A stretch of DNA of 64,000 nt from Actinomycetota bacterium (GTDB lineage Bacteria; Actinomycetota; Actinomycetes; S36-B12; FW305-bin1): contig SCTR01000007.1 in assembly GCA_004297305.1 (NCBI GenBank), positions 229,586 to 293,585 on the forward strand. Reading direction: 5' to 3'. Position 1 is the stretch's first letter. The number at the start of each line of letters is the position of its first letter. Position numbers and translations under genes: made by a program. Shown in pieces: positions 8,942 through 15,134 of the stretch. The notes under the pieces were generated by a model. That model was not told where the DNA came from. It saw nothing but the letters and a program-made list of their open reading frames with translations, and did not search any database.

Positions 8942-10164
8942 CTGCCGGTACGACCATCACGGATCGTCGGCCGGCTCTACGCCGTACCCGTCTCGCGCCG
9001 GCCGACATGGTCCGGGTCGGGTCGGCGGGCCTCCGTTCCCGGCCCACCCGAATCCTGCTGTCTGCGCTCGGAATCGCGATCGGGATCGCCGCGATGATCT
9101 CGGTCGTCGGCATCTCCTCTTCCAGCCGAGAGGACTTCAACCGGCAGATCGCCGAGCTCGGCACCAATCTGCTCACGGTCAGCCCCGGCCAGAGTCTGCT
9201 CGGCGAGGCTGCCCAGCTGCCTGACGAGTCAGTCGCCATGATCGACAATCTTGATCGTGTGGAGGTGACCAGCGCCGTCGGCGTCATCCCCGGCGCCAAG
9301 GTCTACCGCAACGACAAGGTACCCAAGGCGGAATCCGGCGGCATCGCTGTCATGGCGGCCCAGTTGAACCTGATCGACGCCGTGTCGGGGAAGATCGCCG
9401 TGGGCTCGTTCCTGAACGAGGCCACCGCGCACTACCCGGCCGTTGTCCTCGGGGCCGTCGCCGCTGACCGGCTCGGCGTCGGGTCGGTCGGACCCGACCA
9501 GCAGGTATTCCTTGCGGGCCAATGGTTCACCGTCGTCGGCATCCTGGCGCCGGCACCGCTCGCGCCCGAACTGGATGTCGCCGCGCTCGTCGGCTGGTCC
9601 GCCGCCGGGCCGCTCGGCTTCGACGGACATCCCACCACCGTCTACGCGGTCGCCGACCCGTCCGACGTCACCACGGTGCAAGGCATGCTGGCCCGTGCAG
9701 CCAACCCCGTTGCTCCCAACGAGGTTGACGTGTCCCGGCCGTCGGACGCCCTGGCCGCGAAACACGCCGCCGACGCCACGTTGAACGCCTTGCTCCTCGG
9801 ACTCGGTTCCGTGGCGCTGTTGGTCGGCGGCATCGGCGTGGCCAACACCATGATCATCTCGGTCCTGGAGCGCCGCGGTGAGATCGGACTGCGTCGCTCC
9901 CTGGGTGCCACCCGGGCGCACATCCGTGGCCAATTCCTCACCGAGGCGCTCCTGTTGTCCGCGCTCGGCGGCATCGGCGGGCTCTTCCTCGGCATCGTCG
10001 TTACCACTGCGTACGCGACCGTGCAGGGCTGGCCCACCGTCGTTCCGCCGTGGTCGATGGCATTGGGTTTCGCCGTCACCCTGGCCATCGGTGGAATCGC
10101 CGGGCTGTATCCCGCGACCCGCGCCGCCACGCTGCCGCCCACCGAAGCACTGGCGGTTCCGTGA
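8938..10164 (+). CDS. MacB/FtsX-type ABC permease
   Basis: A 408-residue membrane protein with the MacB/FtsX layout. A first transmembrane helix lies at about 38-60 ([21 protein letters not shown]), then a large extracytoplasmic MacB-PCD domain (65-280), and three C-terminal helices with the FtsX signature ([23 protein letters not shown] ... [30 protein letters not shown]). It forms the exporter with the upstream ATPase and adaptor. The substrate is unknown; MacB homologues export macrolides, peptides or lipid-linked compounds. A hairpin follows 2 bases after the stop. Confidence 0.9.
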   Translation: MTAGTTITDRRPALRRTRLAPADMVRVGSAGLRSRPTRILLSALGIAIGIAAMISVVGISSSSREDFNRQIAELGTNLLTVSPGQSLLGEAAQLPDESVAMIDNLDRVEVTSAVGVIPGAKVYRNDKVPKAESGGIAVMAAQLNLIDAVSGKIAVGSFLNEATAHYPAVVLGAVAADRLGVGSVGPDQQVFLAGQWFTVVGILAPAPLAPELDVAALVGWSAAGPLGFDGHPTTVYAVADPSDVTTVQGMLARAANPVAPNEVDVSRPSDALAAKHAADATLNALLLGLGSVALLVGGIGVANTMIISVLERRGEIGLRRSLGATRAHIRGQFLTEALLLSALGGIGGLFLGIVVTTAYATVQGWPTVVPPWSMALGFAVTLAIGGIAGLYPATRAATLPPTEALAVP

Positions 10165-10165
10165 T

Positions 10166-10194
10166 ACTCGCGGCGTAGCGCGGGAGCCGCGAGT
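10166..10194 (+). terminator. Hairpin after the ABC operon
   Basis: A perfect 9-bp stem (ACTCGCGGC / GCCGCGAGT) with an 11-base loop starts two bases after the permease stop. There is no T-run, so it is either a weak intrinsic terminator or an mRNA 3' stabiliser. Confidence 0.5.
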
Positions 10195-10274
10195 TCGAAC
10201 CGGCGCGCGCTGGACGCCCGCCCTCATCTCTGCTCTCGTTGCGGAGGACCGTCTTTTGAGGCTGCTGAGGGCGG

Positions 10275-10291
10275 ACCTGCTGTGAGCAGAA
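10275..10291 (+). promoter_or_regulatory. Probable PopR box upstream of the clpP pair
   Basis: ACCTGCT-GTG-AGCAGAA is an inverted repeat with a 3-base spacer, ending 40 bases before the clpP ATG. Its right arm AGCAGAA is identical to the right arm of the palindrome upstream of popR (11992-12008), at almost the same distance from the start codon. From memory, the Streptomyces PopR target is TTCTGCC-N3-GGCAGAA, which both sites approximate. Confidence 0.6.
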
Positions 10292-10331
10292 CGAACGGCG
10301 GACGACCTGTGCTGCGGGGCAAGCTCGAGCC

Positions 10332-10961
10332 ATGACCGATTGCCCGACACCACCACTGTTCAACGAACGTGCCCGACGTGAGCTGTACGAGCAGCGCGTG
10401 CTCGTTCTCGACGGTCCGCTGGACGACGACAACGGGATCCTGCTGTCGACGCAGTTGATCGCCCTCGCCGCGGCGGACTCGTCGGCGGACATCGCGCTGT
10501 GGATTCATTCTCCCGGAGGATCAGTGCCATCGATGCTGGCCATTCGCGATGTCATGCGGATCGTTCCTAACGACGTATCGACACTCGTGTTGGGTATTGC
10601 CTACAGCGCCGGCCAGTTCCTCCTTTCGGCAGGGTCCCCCGGCAAGCGACGAGCGCTGCCGAACGCTCGTGTTCTGATGCATCAGGGCTCCGCGGGGATC
10701 GGCGGTACGGCGGTCGACATCGAGTTACAGGCGGACGATCTCCGTCATACTCGCGACACGGTCCTGGGGCTCATCGCCCAGGACACCGGCCAGCCGATCG
10801 AGCGGATCTTCGAGGATTCCCTGCACGATCATTGGTATACCGCCGAGGAGGCGCGTGAGTACGGATTCATCGACACGATCGTGCAGGGCTTCGATGAGAT
10901 CAGCCCACGTGGCCGCGAGCGCGCCGGCTTTGGTGCCGGACACGGCGGGGCTGCATCGTGA
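10332..10961 (+). CDS. clpP: ClpP-family serine peptidase subunit (active)
   Basis: A 209-residue ClpP paralogue, a subunit of the tetradecameric protease that degrades proteins fed by Clp ATPases. The catalytic triad is complete: S92 (GIAYSAGQF), H117 (RVLMHQG) and D166 (LHDHWYT). The oligomer-handle region WIHSPGGSVPSMLAIRD is normal. It has a non-consensus Tyr before the serine and a C-terminal tail of about 20 residues beyond the fold. Because it is paired with a second clpP and lies beside a PopR-like regulator, it corresponds in context to Streptomyces clpP3/clpP4 and not to the housekeeping clpP1P2. The stop overlaps the next ATG region by four bases. Confidence 0.9.
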   Translation: MTDCPTPPLFNERARRELYEQRVLVLDGPLDDDNGILLSTQLIALAAADSSADIALWIHSPGGSVPSMLAIRDVMRIVPNDVSTLVLGIAYSAGQFLLSAGSPGKRRALPNARVLMHQGSAGIGGTAVDIELQADDLRHTRDTVLGLIAQDTGQPIERIFEDSLHDHWYTAEEAREYGFIDTIVQGFDEISPRGRERAGFGAGHGGAAS

Positions 10962-11545
10962 GCAGCTACACCATCCCGAATGTGATAGCCCAGCATCCGC
11001 GTGGCGAACGGATCATGGACGTGTATTCACACTTGTTGACCGAGCGAATCATCTACCTCGGCACTGGAATCGACGCCGGAGTCGCCAATGCGCTGATCGC
11101 ACAGTTGCTCTACCTGGAGTCGGACAATCCAGAGCGGGATATCCAGCTCTACATCAACTGCGAAGGCGGCGATCCGAGCGCGATGCTCGCGATCTACGAC
11201 ACCATGCAATACATCCGTTCACCCGTCGCGACGATCTGCGTCGGAGAAGCCATCGCCGTCGGGGCTGTACTGCTGGCCGCAGGTGCGGAAGGAAAGCGGT
11301 CTGCCTTGCCCCACGCGAGGGTCATCTTGCACCAGCCCGCGGCGCAAGGACGTGGCACTATTCCGGACCTCATCCTGCAGGCCGACGAGGTAGTCCGTAT
11401 CCGTGCGGACATCGAGAATGTGCTGTCCAGGCACACCGGCCAGACCGTGGAAACACTGCGCGCCGATACAGATCACGACCGCATCTTCACTACCCGCGGC
11501 GCGCGCGAGTACGGCCTGCTCGACCATGTGATCGAGCACAGGTGA
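10958..11545 (+). CDS. clpP: ClpP-family subunit lacking the catalytic serine
   Basis: A 195-residue ClpP homologue, full length and well conserved (DVYSHLLTERIIYLGTGID, INCEGGDPSAMLAIYDTM, LPHARVILHQP). The nucleophile motif usually read as GQAASMGA is GEAIAVGA here: position 100 is Ala (codon GCC), while H125 and D174 are kept. The protein should therefore fold and assemble but not cleave, like cyanobacterial and plastid ClpR. It starts four bases inside the upstream active clpP (GTGA overlap), so a fixed-ratio heteromeric complex is likely. The 3' end converges on popR with 33 bases between. Confidence 0.88.
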   Translation: MSSYTIPNVIAQHPRGERIMDVYSHLLTERIIYLGTGIDAGVANALIAQLLYLESDNPERDIQLYINCEGGDPSAMLAIYDTMQYIRSPVATICVGEAIAVGAVLLAAGAEGKRSALPHARVILHQPAAQGRGTIPDLILQADEVVRIRADIENVLSRHTGQTVETLRADTDHDRIFTTRGAREYGLLDHVIEHR

Positions 11546-11578
11546 AGGCGTATGCCGGTTGCGGCGATACGTCGCAGG

Positions 11579-11953
11579 TCACGCCGCCAGCGCGAGGACC
11601 GTTCGGCGCGACGGAAGCGGAGCAACGCTGGCCCGAATGGTCCGCAAGCTCTCTGACACAGCCAACGTCAGATCGATCAAGGTGACGTCCAACGCGCCGG
11701 CGACAGCCGCAATCATCTCGCTCGACGGGTCCTTGATGCCTCGCTCAATCTCAGAAAGATACTGCGGTGACACCCCCGCGCGGCGCGCGGTGTCACCGAG
11801 CGTTTCGCCTCGTCCATGACGCAACTGCCTCAACTGGTCGCCGAGAAGCTGTCGCCACAGTGGCTCCTGCTTGGCCGCCGCGGGGAAATATGCGGCGGTC
11901 GGCGCATCATCCGGCATGGGCACTGAGCGCGGACGCGGAGCAGTTTCAGCCAT
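11579..11953 (-). CDS. popR: PopR/ClgR-type HTH activator of clp genes
   Basis: A 124-residue regulator. Residues 34-100 are an Xre-type helix-turn-helix (LLGDQLRQLRHGRGETLGDTARRAGVSPQYLSEIERG followed by DPSSEMIAAVAGALDV), the pattern of ClgR and PopR. The protein ends LALAA; in Streptomyces the terminal Ala-Ala of PopR and ClgR makes them ClpP1P2 substrates. The regulator would thus accumulate, and switch on the alternative clpP operon, only when the main protease is overloaded or missing. The start at ATG 11953 is preferred: the palindrome at 11992-12008 then lies 38 bases upstream, matching the clpP promoter geometry. An open frame extends to 12250 but looks non-coding. Confidence 0.82.
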   Translation of the reverse strand: MAETAPRPRSVPMPDDAPTAAYFPAAAKQEPLWRQLLGDQLRQLRHGRGETLGDTARRAGVSPQYLSEIERGIKDPSSEMIAAVAGALDVTLIDLTLAVSESLRTIRASVAPLPSRRTVLALAA

Positions 11954-11991
11954 GCTTGAGGGTAGGGCGACAATCGGTGACGCCTCAGCGG

Positions 11992-12008
11992 TTCTGCCGA
12001 CAGCAGAA
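11992..12008 (-). promoter_or_regulatory. Probable PopR box upstream of popR
   Basis: TTCTGCC-GAC-AGCAGAA: six-base arms (TTCTGC/GCAGAA) are perfectly inverted. The site begins 38 bases before the popR start codon and shares AGCAGAA with the site upstream of clpP. It suggests autoregulation, and possibly control of the divergent aldo/keto reductase gene. Confidence 0.65.
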
Positions 12009-12116
12009 GCATGCAGAGGTGCTTGCAGCGTGGCGGTGGCCGAGGCAGGCACTGGCGTTGCTTGAAAAGGGTGTTCCTCTCCCGCATTTCGCCCGCGGCA
12101 GGCCAGGCTGGCAGTC

Positions 12117-12926
12117 ATGAGACCGACCCCAGCATTCGGTACCGGTGATCCATCCGCCCACACGGCCGTGCCCACGGTGACGCTGCACAACGGCGTGGTG
12201 ATGCCCGCCCTGGGCCTCGGCGTGTTCCAGTCTGCGCCCGAGGAGACCACCGCCGCGGTCGAGACAGCGCTGCAACTCGGTTACCGGCTTGTCGATACCG
12301 CGGCCGCCTACGGCAACGAGCGCGAGGTCGGCGAAGGAATCCGCCGCTCGGGCCTCGATCGCTCCGAGGTGTTCATCGAGACGAAGGTCTGGGTGAGCGA
12401 CTACGGGTACGAGGAGACGCTGCACGCCTTCGACAAGGCTGCCGGCAAACTCGGCGTCGAGCAGCTCGACCTGCTGATGGCGCAGGCCCCCGACGTCGCC
12501 GTGGTCCCGGCGGTCAACCAGATCGAGCTGCACCCCTACTTCACGCAGCCCGACGTCCAAGCCGCGAACGCCGAACTGGACATCCTCACCCAAGCGTGGT
12601 CGCCCATCGGCGGCATCACCTTCTACCCCGGCTGGGGCGATCAGCGTGTCAGCGTCATGGACGACTCGGTCCTCCGCGATCTCGCCCGCAGCCACGACAG
12701 GACGCCGGCTCAGATCATGCTGCGCTGGCACCTGCAGCGGGGCCGCTCGGCAATCCCGAAGTCCACGAATCCGAAGCGGATCGCGCAGAACCTCGCCGTC
12801 GTCGACTTCGCGCTCGCCGACGATGAGCTCGCCCGGATCGACGCCCTCGACCGCGGCGTACGCAACGGCCCGGACCCGGACATTCCGCGCCACAGGCTGT
12901 TCGAGCGCGTCATCCCCGAAGCCTGA
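12117..12926 (+). CDS. Aldo/keto reductase with internal deletion
   Basis: A 269-residue NADPH-dependent aldo/keto reductase relative. The N-terminal half has catalytic D60, Y65 (DTAAAYGNE) and K90 (ETKVW). The C-terminal half has VPAVNQIELHPYF, AWSPIGG and the cofactor-binding IPKSTNPKRIAQN. Between them KLGVEQLDLLMAQAPDVAVVP jumps from the strand that normally leads into LxHWP to the residues just before VPAVNQ. About 45 residues of the barrel are missing, including the catalytic His and the GVSNF segment. The reading frame is intact. This is probably an inactive remnant caused by an in-frame deletion, though an expressed non-enzymatic protein is possible. It runs divergently from popR. Confidence 0.75.
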   Translation: MRPTPAFGTGDPSAHTAVPTVTLHNGVVMPALGLGVFQSAPEETTAAVETALQLGYRLVDTAAAYGNEREVGEGIRRSGLDRSEVFIETKVWVSDYGYEETLHAFDKAAGKLGVEQLDLLMAQAPDVAVVPAVNQIELHPYFTQPDVQAANAELDILTQAWSPIGGITFYPGWGDQRVSVMDDSVLRDLARSHDRTPAQIMLRWHLQRGRSAIPKSTNPKRIAQNLAVVDFALADDELARIDALDRGVRNGPDPDIPRHRLFERVIPEA

Positions 12927-13007
12927 CCGTCAACGCCGCTGCGCGACCGGACCACGGGCCAGACACCGGCCCGGTCTCGTCGGCCGACCTCGGACCGGCG
13001 CGGTGGG

Positions 13008-13081
13008 TGCCCCGGGTGGGATTCGAACCCACACTGGACGGTGTTTGAGACCGCTCTCTCTACCGGTTGGAGTACCGGGGC
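13008..13081 (-). tRNA. tRNA-Leu (anticodon CAA)
   Basis: On the minus strand a cloverleaf folds with a perfect 7-bp acceptor stem (GCCCCGG/CCGGGGC), T-arm GTGGG-TTCGAAT-CCCAC, and anticodon stem GCGGU/ACCGU around loop CTCAAAC, giving anticodon CAA (complement of 13047-13045). The discriminator is A, as for leucine. CCA is not encoded. The variable loop is only five bases and the D-stem three base pairs, whereas leucine tRNAs usually carry a long variable arm; this is noted as an oddity. Confidence 0.85.
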
Positions 13082-13091
13082 AACGCCGCAG

Positions 13092-13097
13092 ATGCTA
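13092..13097 (-). promoter_or_regulatory. -10 box (TAGCAT) for the tRNA gene
   Basis: TAGCAT on the minus strand lies ten bases before the tRNA 5' end, back to back with the pdtaR promoter. No convincing -35 was found. Confidence 0.4.
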
Positions 13098-13124
13098 GCG
13101 ACCGGACAAGCCCGGCCCGGCCCG

Positions 13125-13130
13125 TAGGCT
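13125..13130 (+). promoter_or_regulatory. -10 box (TAGGCT) of leaderless pdtaR
   Basis: TAGGCT is followed by seven bases and the ATG of pdtaR. No ribosome binding site is present, so the transcript is probably leaderless. Confidence 0.5.
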
Positions 13131-13137
13131 GCCGGTC

Positions 13138-13749
13138 ATGACCGAGCCCGCCACCACCGAGCAGCCCCGGCGAGTGGTGATCGCCGAGGACGAGTCGCTC
13201 ATCCGGCTCGATCTCGCCGAGATGCTGGCGGAGGAGGGCTACGACGTCGTCGGGCAGGCCGGCGACGGCGAAGCGGCCGTTGCGCTGGCCGAGCAGCTGC
13301 GCCCGGATCTGGTCATCCTCGACGTCAAGATGCCCGTGCTCGACGGTCTCAGCGCTGCCGAGCGGATCACCGCGGCGAGGCTCGCGCCCGTGGTGATGCT
13401 CACCGCGTTCAGCCAGCGCGACCTGGTCGAGCGCGCCCGCGACGCGGGGGCCATGGCGTACCTGGTGAAGCCGTTCACCAAGGCTGACCTCGCGCCCGCC
13501 ATCGAACTCGCCGTGAGCCGGTACGCCGAAGCCCACGCGCTGGAGTCCGAGGTAGCCGACCTGCAAGCGCGGCTGGCGGCCCGCAAGATCGTCGAACGCG
13601 CGAAGGGCGCCTTGCAGTCCAGCTACGGCCTGTCCGAGCCGGAGGCGTTCCGGTGGATGCAGAAGGCCGCGATGGACCGCCGGCTGTCCATGCTCGAAGT
13701 GGCCCGCGTCGTACTGCGCGAGGCCGGCGAGGAGACCACGACCGGCTGA
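13138..13749 (+). CDS. pdtaR: ANTAR-domain response regulator (PdtaR type)
   Basis: A 203-residue response regulator with an RNA-binding output. The receiver (12-125) has E17-D18, phospho-acceptor D62 (LVILDVKMP) and the YLVKPF lysine. The C-terminal ANTAR three-helix bundle (about 140-195) reads LQARLAARKIVERAKGALQSSYGLSEPEAFRWMQKAAMDRRLSM. ANTAR proteins bind paired RNA stem-loops and act as antiterminators or translation regulators. The cognate PdtaS-type kinase is not in the window. Synteny of this gene with a tRNA-Leu and polA nearby is common in actinobacteria. Leaderless start at ATG 13138. Confidence 0.92.
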   Translation: MTEPATTEQPRRVVIAEDESLIRLDLAEMLAEEGYDVVGQAGDGEAAVALAEQLRPDLVILDVKMPVLDGLSAAERITAARLAPVVMLTAFSQRDLVERARDAGAMAYLVKPFTKADLAPAIELAVSRYAEAHALESEVADLQARLAARKIVERAKGALQSSYGLSEPEAFRWMQKAAMDRRLSMLEVARVVLREAGEETTTG

Positions 13750-13762
13750 CTGCGCAGCCGGT
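13741..13762 (+). terminator. Hairpin overlapping the pdtaR stop
   Basis: ACCGGCTG / CAGCCGGT forms a perfect 8-bp stem with a 6-base loop, and the TGA stop begins inside it. There is no T-run. It may be a weak terminator or an RNA element; ANTAR proteins bind hairpins, but this one is single. Confidence 0.45.
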
Positions 13763-13867
13763 AGTCGGTACTCCCGGGGGTCACGACGTCCCGGGTCCGG
13801 CGTCGCTGAATGTCCAGTGACGCCGCTGATTGGTGGGCAACCGGTCGACGCCGGACGATCATCGCCG

Positions 13868-13873
13868 TAGGCT
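13868..13873 (+). promoter_or_regulatory. -10 box (TAGGCT) upstream of the GNAT gene
   Basis: TAGGCT is followed by six bases and an ATG (13880) that opens a 15-codon ORF. It is the same architecture as the leaderless genes in this window. Confidence 0.45.
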
Positions 13874-13879
13874 GCGCGG

Positions 13880-13927
13880 ATGCTCGGACGGGGGACGTCC
13901 CTCGTGCCGCGCGGCCCGCGCGGCTGA
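13880..13927 (+). CDS. Possible leaderless leader peptide (15 aa)
   Basis: The ORF reads MLGRGTSLVPRGPRG and ends at TGA 13925-13927, 43 bases before the GNAT start. It is placed exactly where a leaderless mRNA would begin. It is rich in Arg and Gly and has no known match in my memory. It could be a regulatory leader peptide for the downstream acetyltransferase or a chance ATG at the transcription start. Confidence 0.3.
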   Translation: MLGRGTSLVPRGPRG

Positions 13928-13970
13928 CGGATCGAACTGGCCGGGCCCGGAGCGGATTTCGGGAGGCTTG

Positions 13971-14561
13971 GTGGCCCGGATAGTCGTGGACGTTCGCCCC
14001 GCCACGCCCGAGGACTGCGAGCGCCTCGGCCCGGTCTGGGAGGACCTGCGGGCTCGCTATGACCCCGCGCCGGCCCCCGGTGCGGTCGCTCTGGTCGACC
14101 GGATGCGTGCCCGAGCCGAGGACGGCGCCGGGCGGTTCCGGCTGCTGGTCGCCTGGGATGGGGCCACTCCGGTCGGGATTGCGGCGGTCGCCGTCAGCGA
14201 CGACAGCCTCTGGTCGGCCTCCCCGTCAGCGGTGGTGAGCCTGCTGCACGTCGTCACGGCGCACCGGCGACGTGGTGTCGCCCGGCAACTGCTGGCAGCC
14301 GCGGTCGGGGTGGCCGAGGAGCGTGGCGCGCCCACCCTGGCTGTCGAACTGCCGCCGCAGGCTCGCGACGTCCACCGCTTCTACGCCCGGCTCGGCTTCG
14401 CGCCCGTCGTGACGCGGCGGTCGGCCGCCGTCGGCGCCCTGCGCCGTCGACTGGTCCCCGACGCCGCGGCCGGACGGCTGCTGGACCTGCGGGCACGGGC
14501 ATCGGTACGTCGCCGCCTGTTGCAGGCGGCGACGCTGCGATCAGACGCGCCGCGGGCCTGA
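13971..14561 (+). CDS. GNAT-family N-acetyltransferase
   Basis: A 196-residue GNAT protein. Beta-strand 1 is IVVDVRPATPEDCERLGPVW; motif A, the acetyl-CoA pyrophosphate loop, is VVTAHRRRGVARQLLAAAV at about 92-110; motif B is DVHRFYARLGFAPV at about 135-148. A basic 45-residue tail follows the fold. The substrate is unknown. GTG 13971 was chosen because GGGAGG sits four bases upstream and the protein then begins with the conserved first strand; an open frame reaches back to 13830 but would add an unconserved segment. Its last 21 bases overlap the convergent thioesterase gene. Confidence 0.85.
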   Translation: MARIVVDVRPATPEDCERLGPVWEDLRARYDPAPAPGAVALVDRMRARAEDGAGRFRLLVAWDGATPVGIAAVAVSDDSLWSASPSAVVSLLHVVTAHRRRGVARQLLAAAVGVAEERGAPTLAVELPPQARDVHRFYARLGFAPVVTRRSAAVGALRRRLVPDAAAGRLLDLRARASVRRRLLQAATLRSDAPRA

Positions 14562-15110
14562 CCCGTCCTTGCCGGGCACGGTGGCCCGGATCAGGCAGCT
14601 GAGCCGCGAGGTACAGACCAGCGCGCCGGCCTCGTCGGTCACGGTGATCGCGTACGTCGCCAGTGTCCGGCCTTCGCTGATCGGGGTCGCCACACCGGTG
14701 ACCCGGCCGCCGTGCGCGGCCCGATGATGCGTGCACGACAACTCGATGCCGACCGCCACCGCGTTCGGTCCGGCATGCAGGCTCGCGGCGATCGAGCCGA
14801 GAGTCTCGGCCAGCGCCGCGCTCGCCCCGCCGTGCAACAGGCCGTGGGGCTGGGTGTTGCCGGCCACCGGCATGCTGCCGACCACTCGGGAACGGTCCGC
14901 GTGCGCGACCTCGATGCCCAGCCGCTCCAGCAGCGTGCCGGGACGGTTCGCCCGAAGCCAGGCGATGACAGCGGCGGCGTCGTCGTCCGCCGCCGAAGCA
15001 GGGTCAGGCGCCACGGCAGGGTCAGCCACCGCGCCGTCGTCGGGTGCAGTGCCGCGGTCAGCCGCGGCCGGCCTGGCGTCAGCGGCCACATCGTCGCTCG
15101 GGAGAGTCAC
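14541..15110 (-). CDS. PaaI-like hotdog-fold thioesterase
   Basis: A 189-residue protein with an Ala/Asp-rich N-terminal extension of about 45 residues and a hotdog domain carrying the PaaI motif TQPHGLLHGGASAALAETLGSIA (about 88-110). Later strands are VAVGIELSCTHHRAAHGGRVTGVATPISEGRTLATYAITVTDEAGALVCTSR, typical of acyl-CoA thioesterases that hydrolyse phenylacetyl- or hydroxybenzoyl-type CoA esters. The GTG start at 15110 is 24 bases from the divergent polA start, so their promoters overlap. The long acidic N-terminus might mean a later real start, but none with a ribosome binding site is evident. Confidence 0.85.
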   Translation of the reverse strand: MTLPSDDVAADARPAAADRGTAPDDGAVADPAVAPDPASAADDDAAAVIAWLRANRPGTLLERLGIEVAHADRSRVVGSMPVAGNTQPHGLLHGGASAALAETLGSIAASLHAGPNAVAVGIELSCTHHRAAHGGRVTGVATPISEGRTLATYAITVTDEAGALVCTSRLSCLIRATVPGKDGSGPRRV

Positions 15111-15120
15111 CGGGCCACCT

Positions 15121-15126
15121 TAGGAT
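15121..15126 (+). promoter_or_regulatory. -10 box (TAGGAT) of leaderless polA
   Basis: TAGGAT is followed by eight bases and the polA GTG. There is no Shine-Dalgarno. It shares the 24-base gap with the start of the divergent thioesterase gene. Confidence 0.5.
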
Positions 15127-15134
15127 CGCTGGCT

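Noticed and set aside
10191..10203. GAGTTCGAACC resembling a tRNA T-loop
   Set aside because: The flanks do not form acceptor or anticodon stems, so no tRNA; the left part belongs to the hairpin after the ABC operon.
14712..15134. Long N-terminal extension of polA (open frame from 14712)
   Set aside because: It is antisense to the conserved thioesterase gene and polA homology begins at 15135, directly behind a TAGGAT box.
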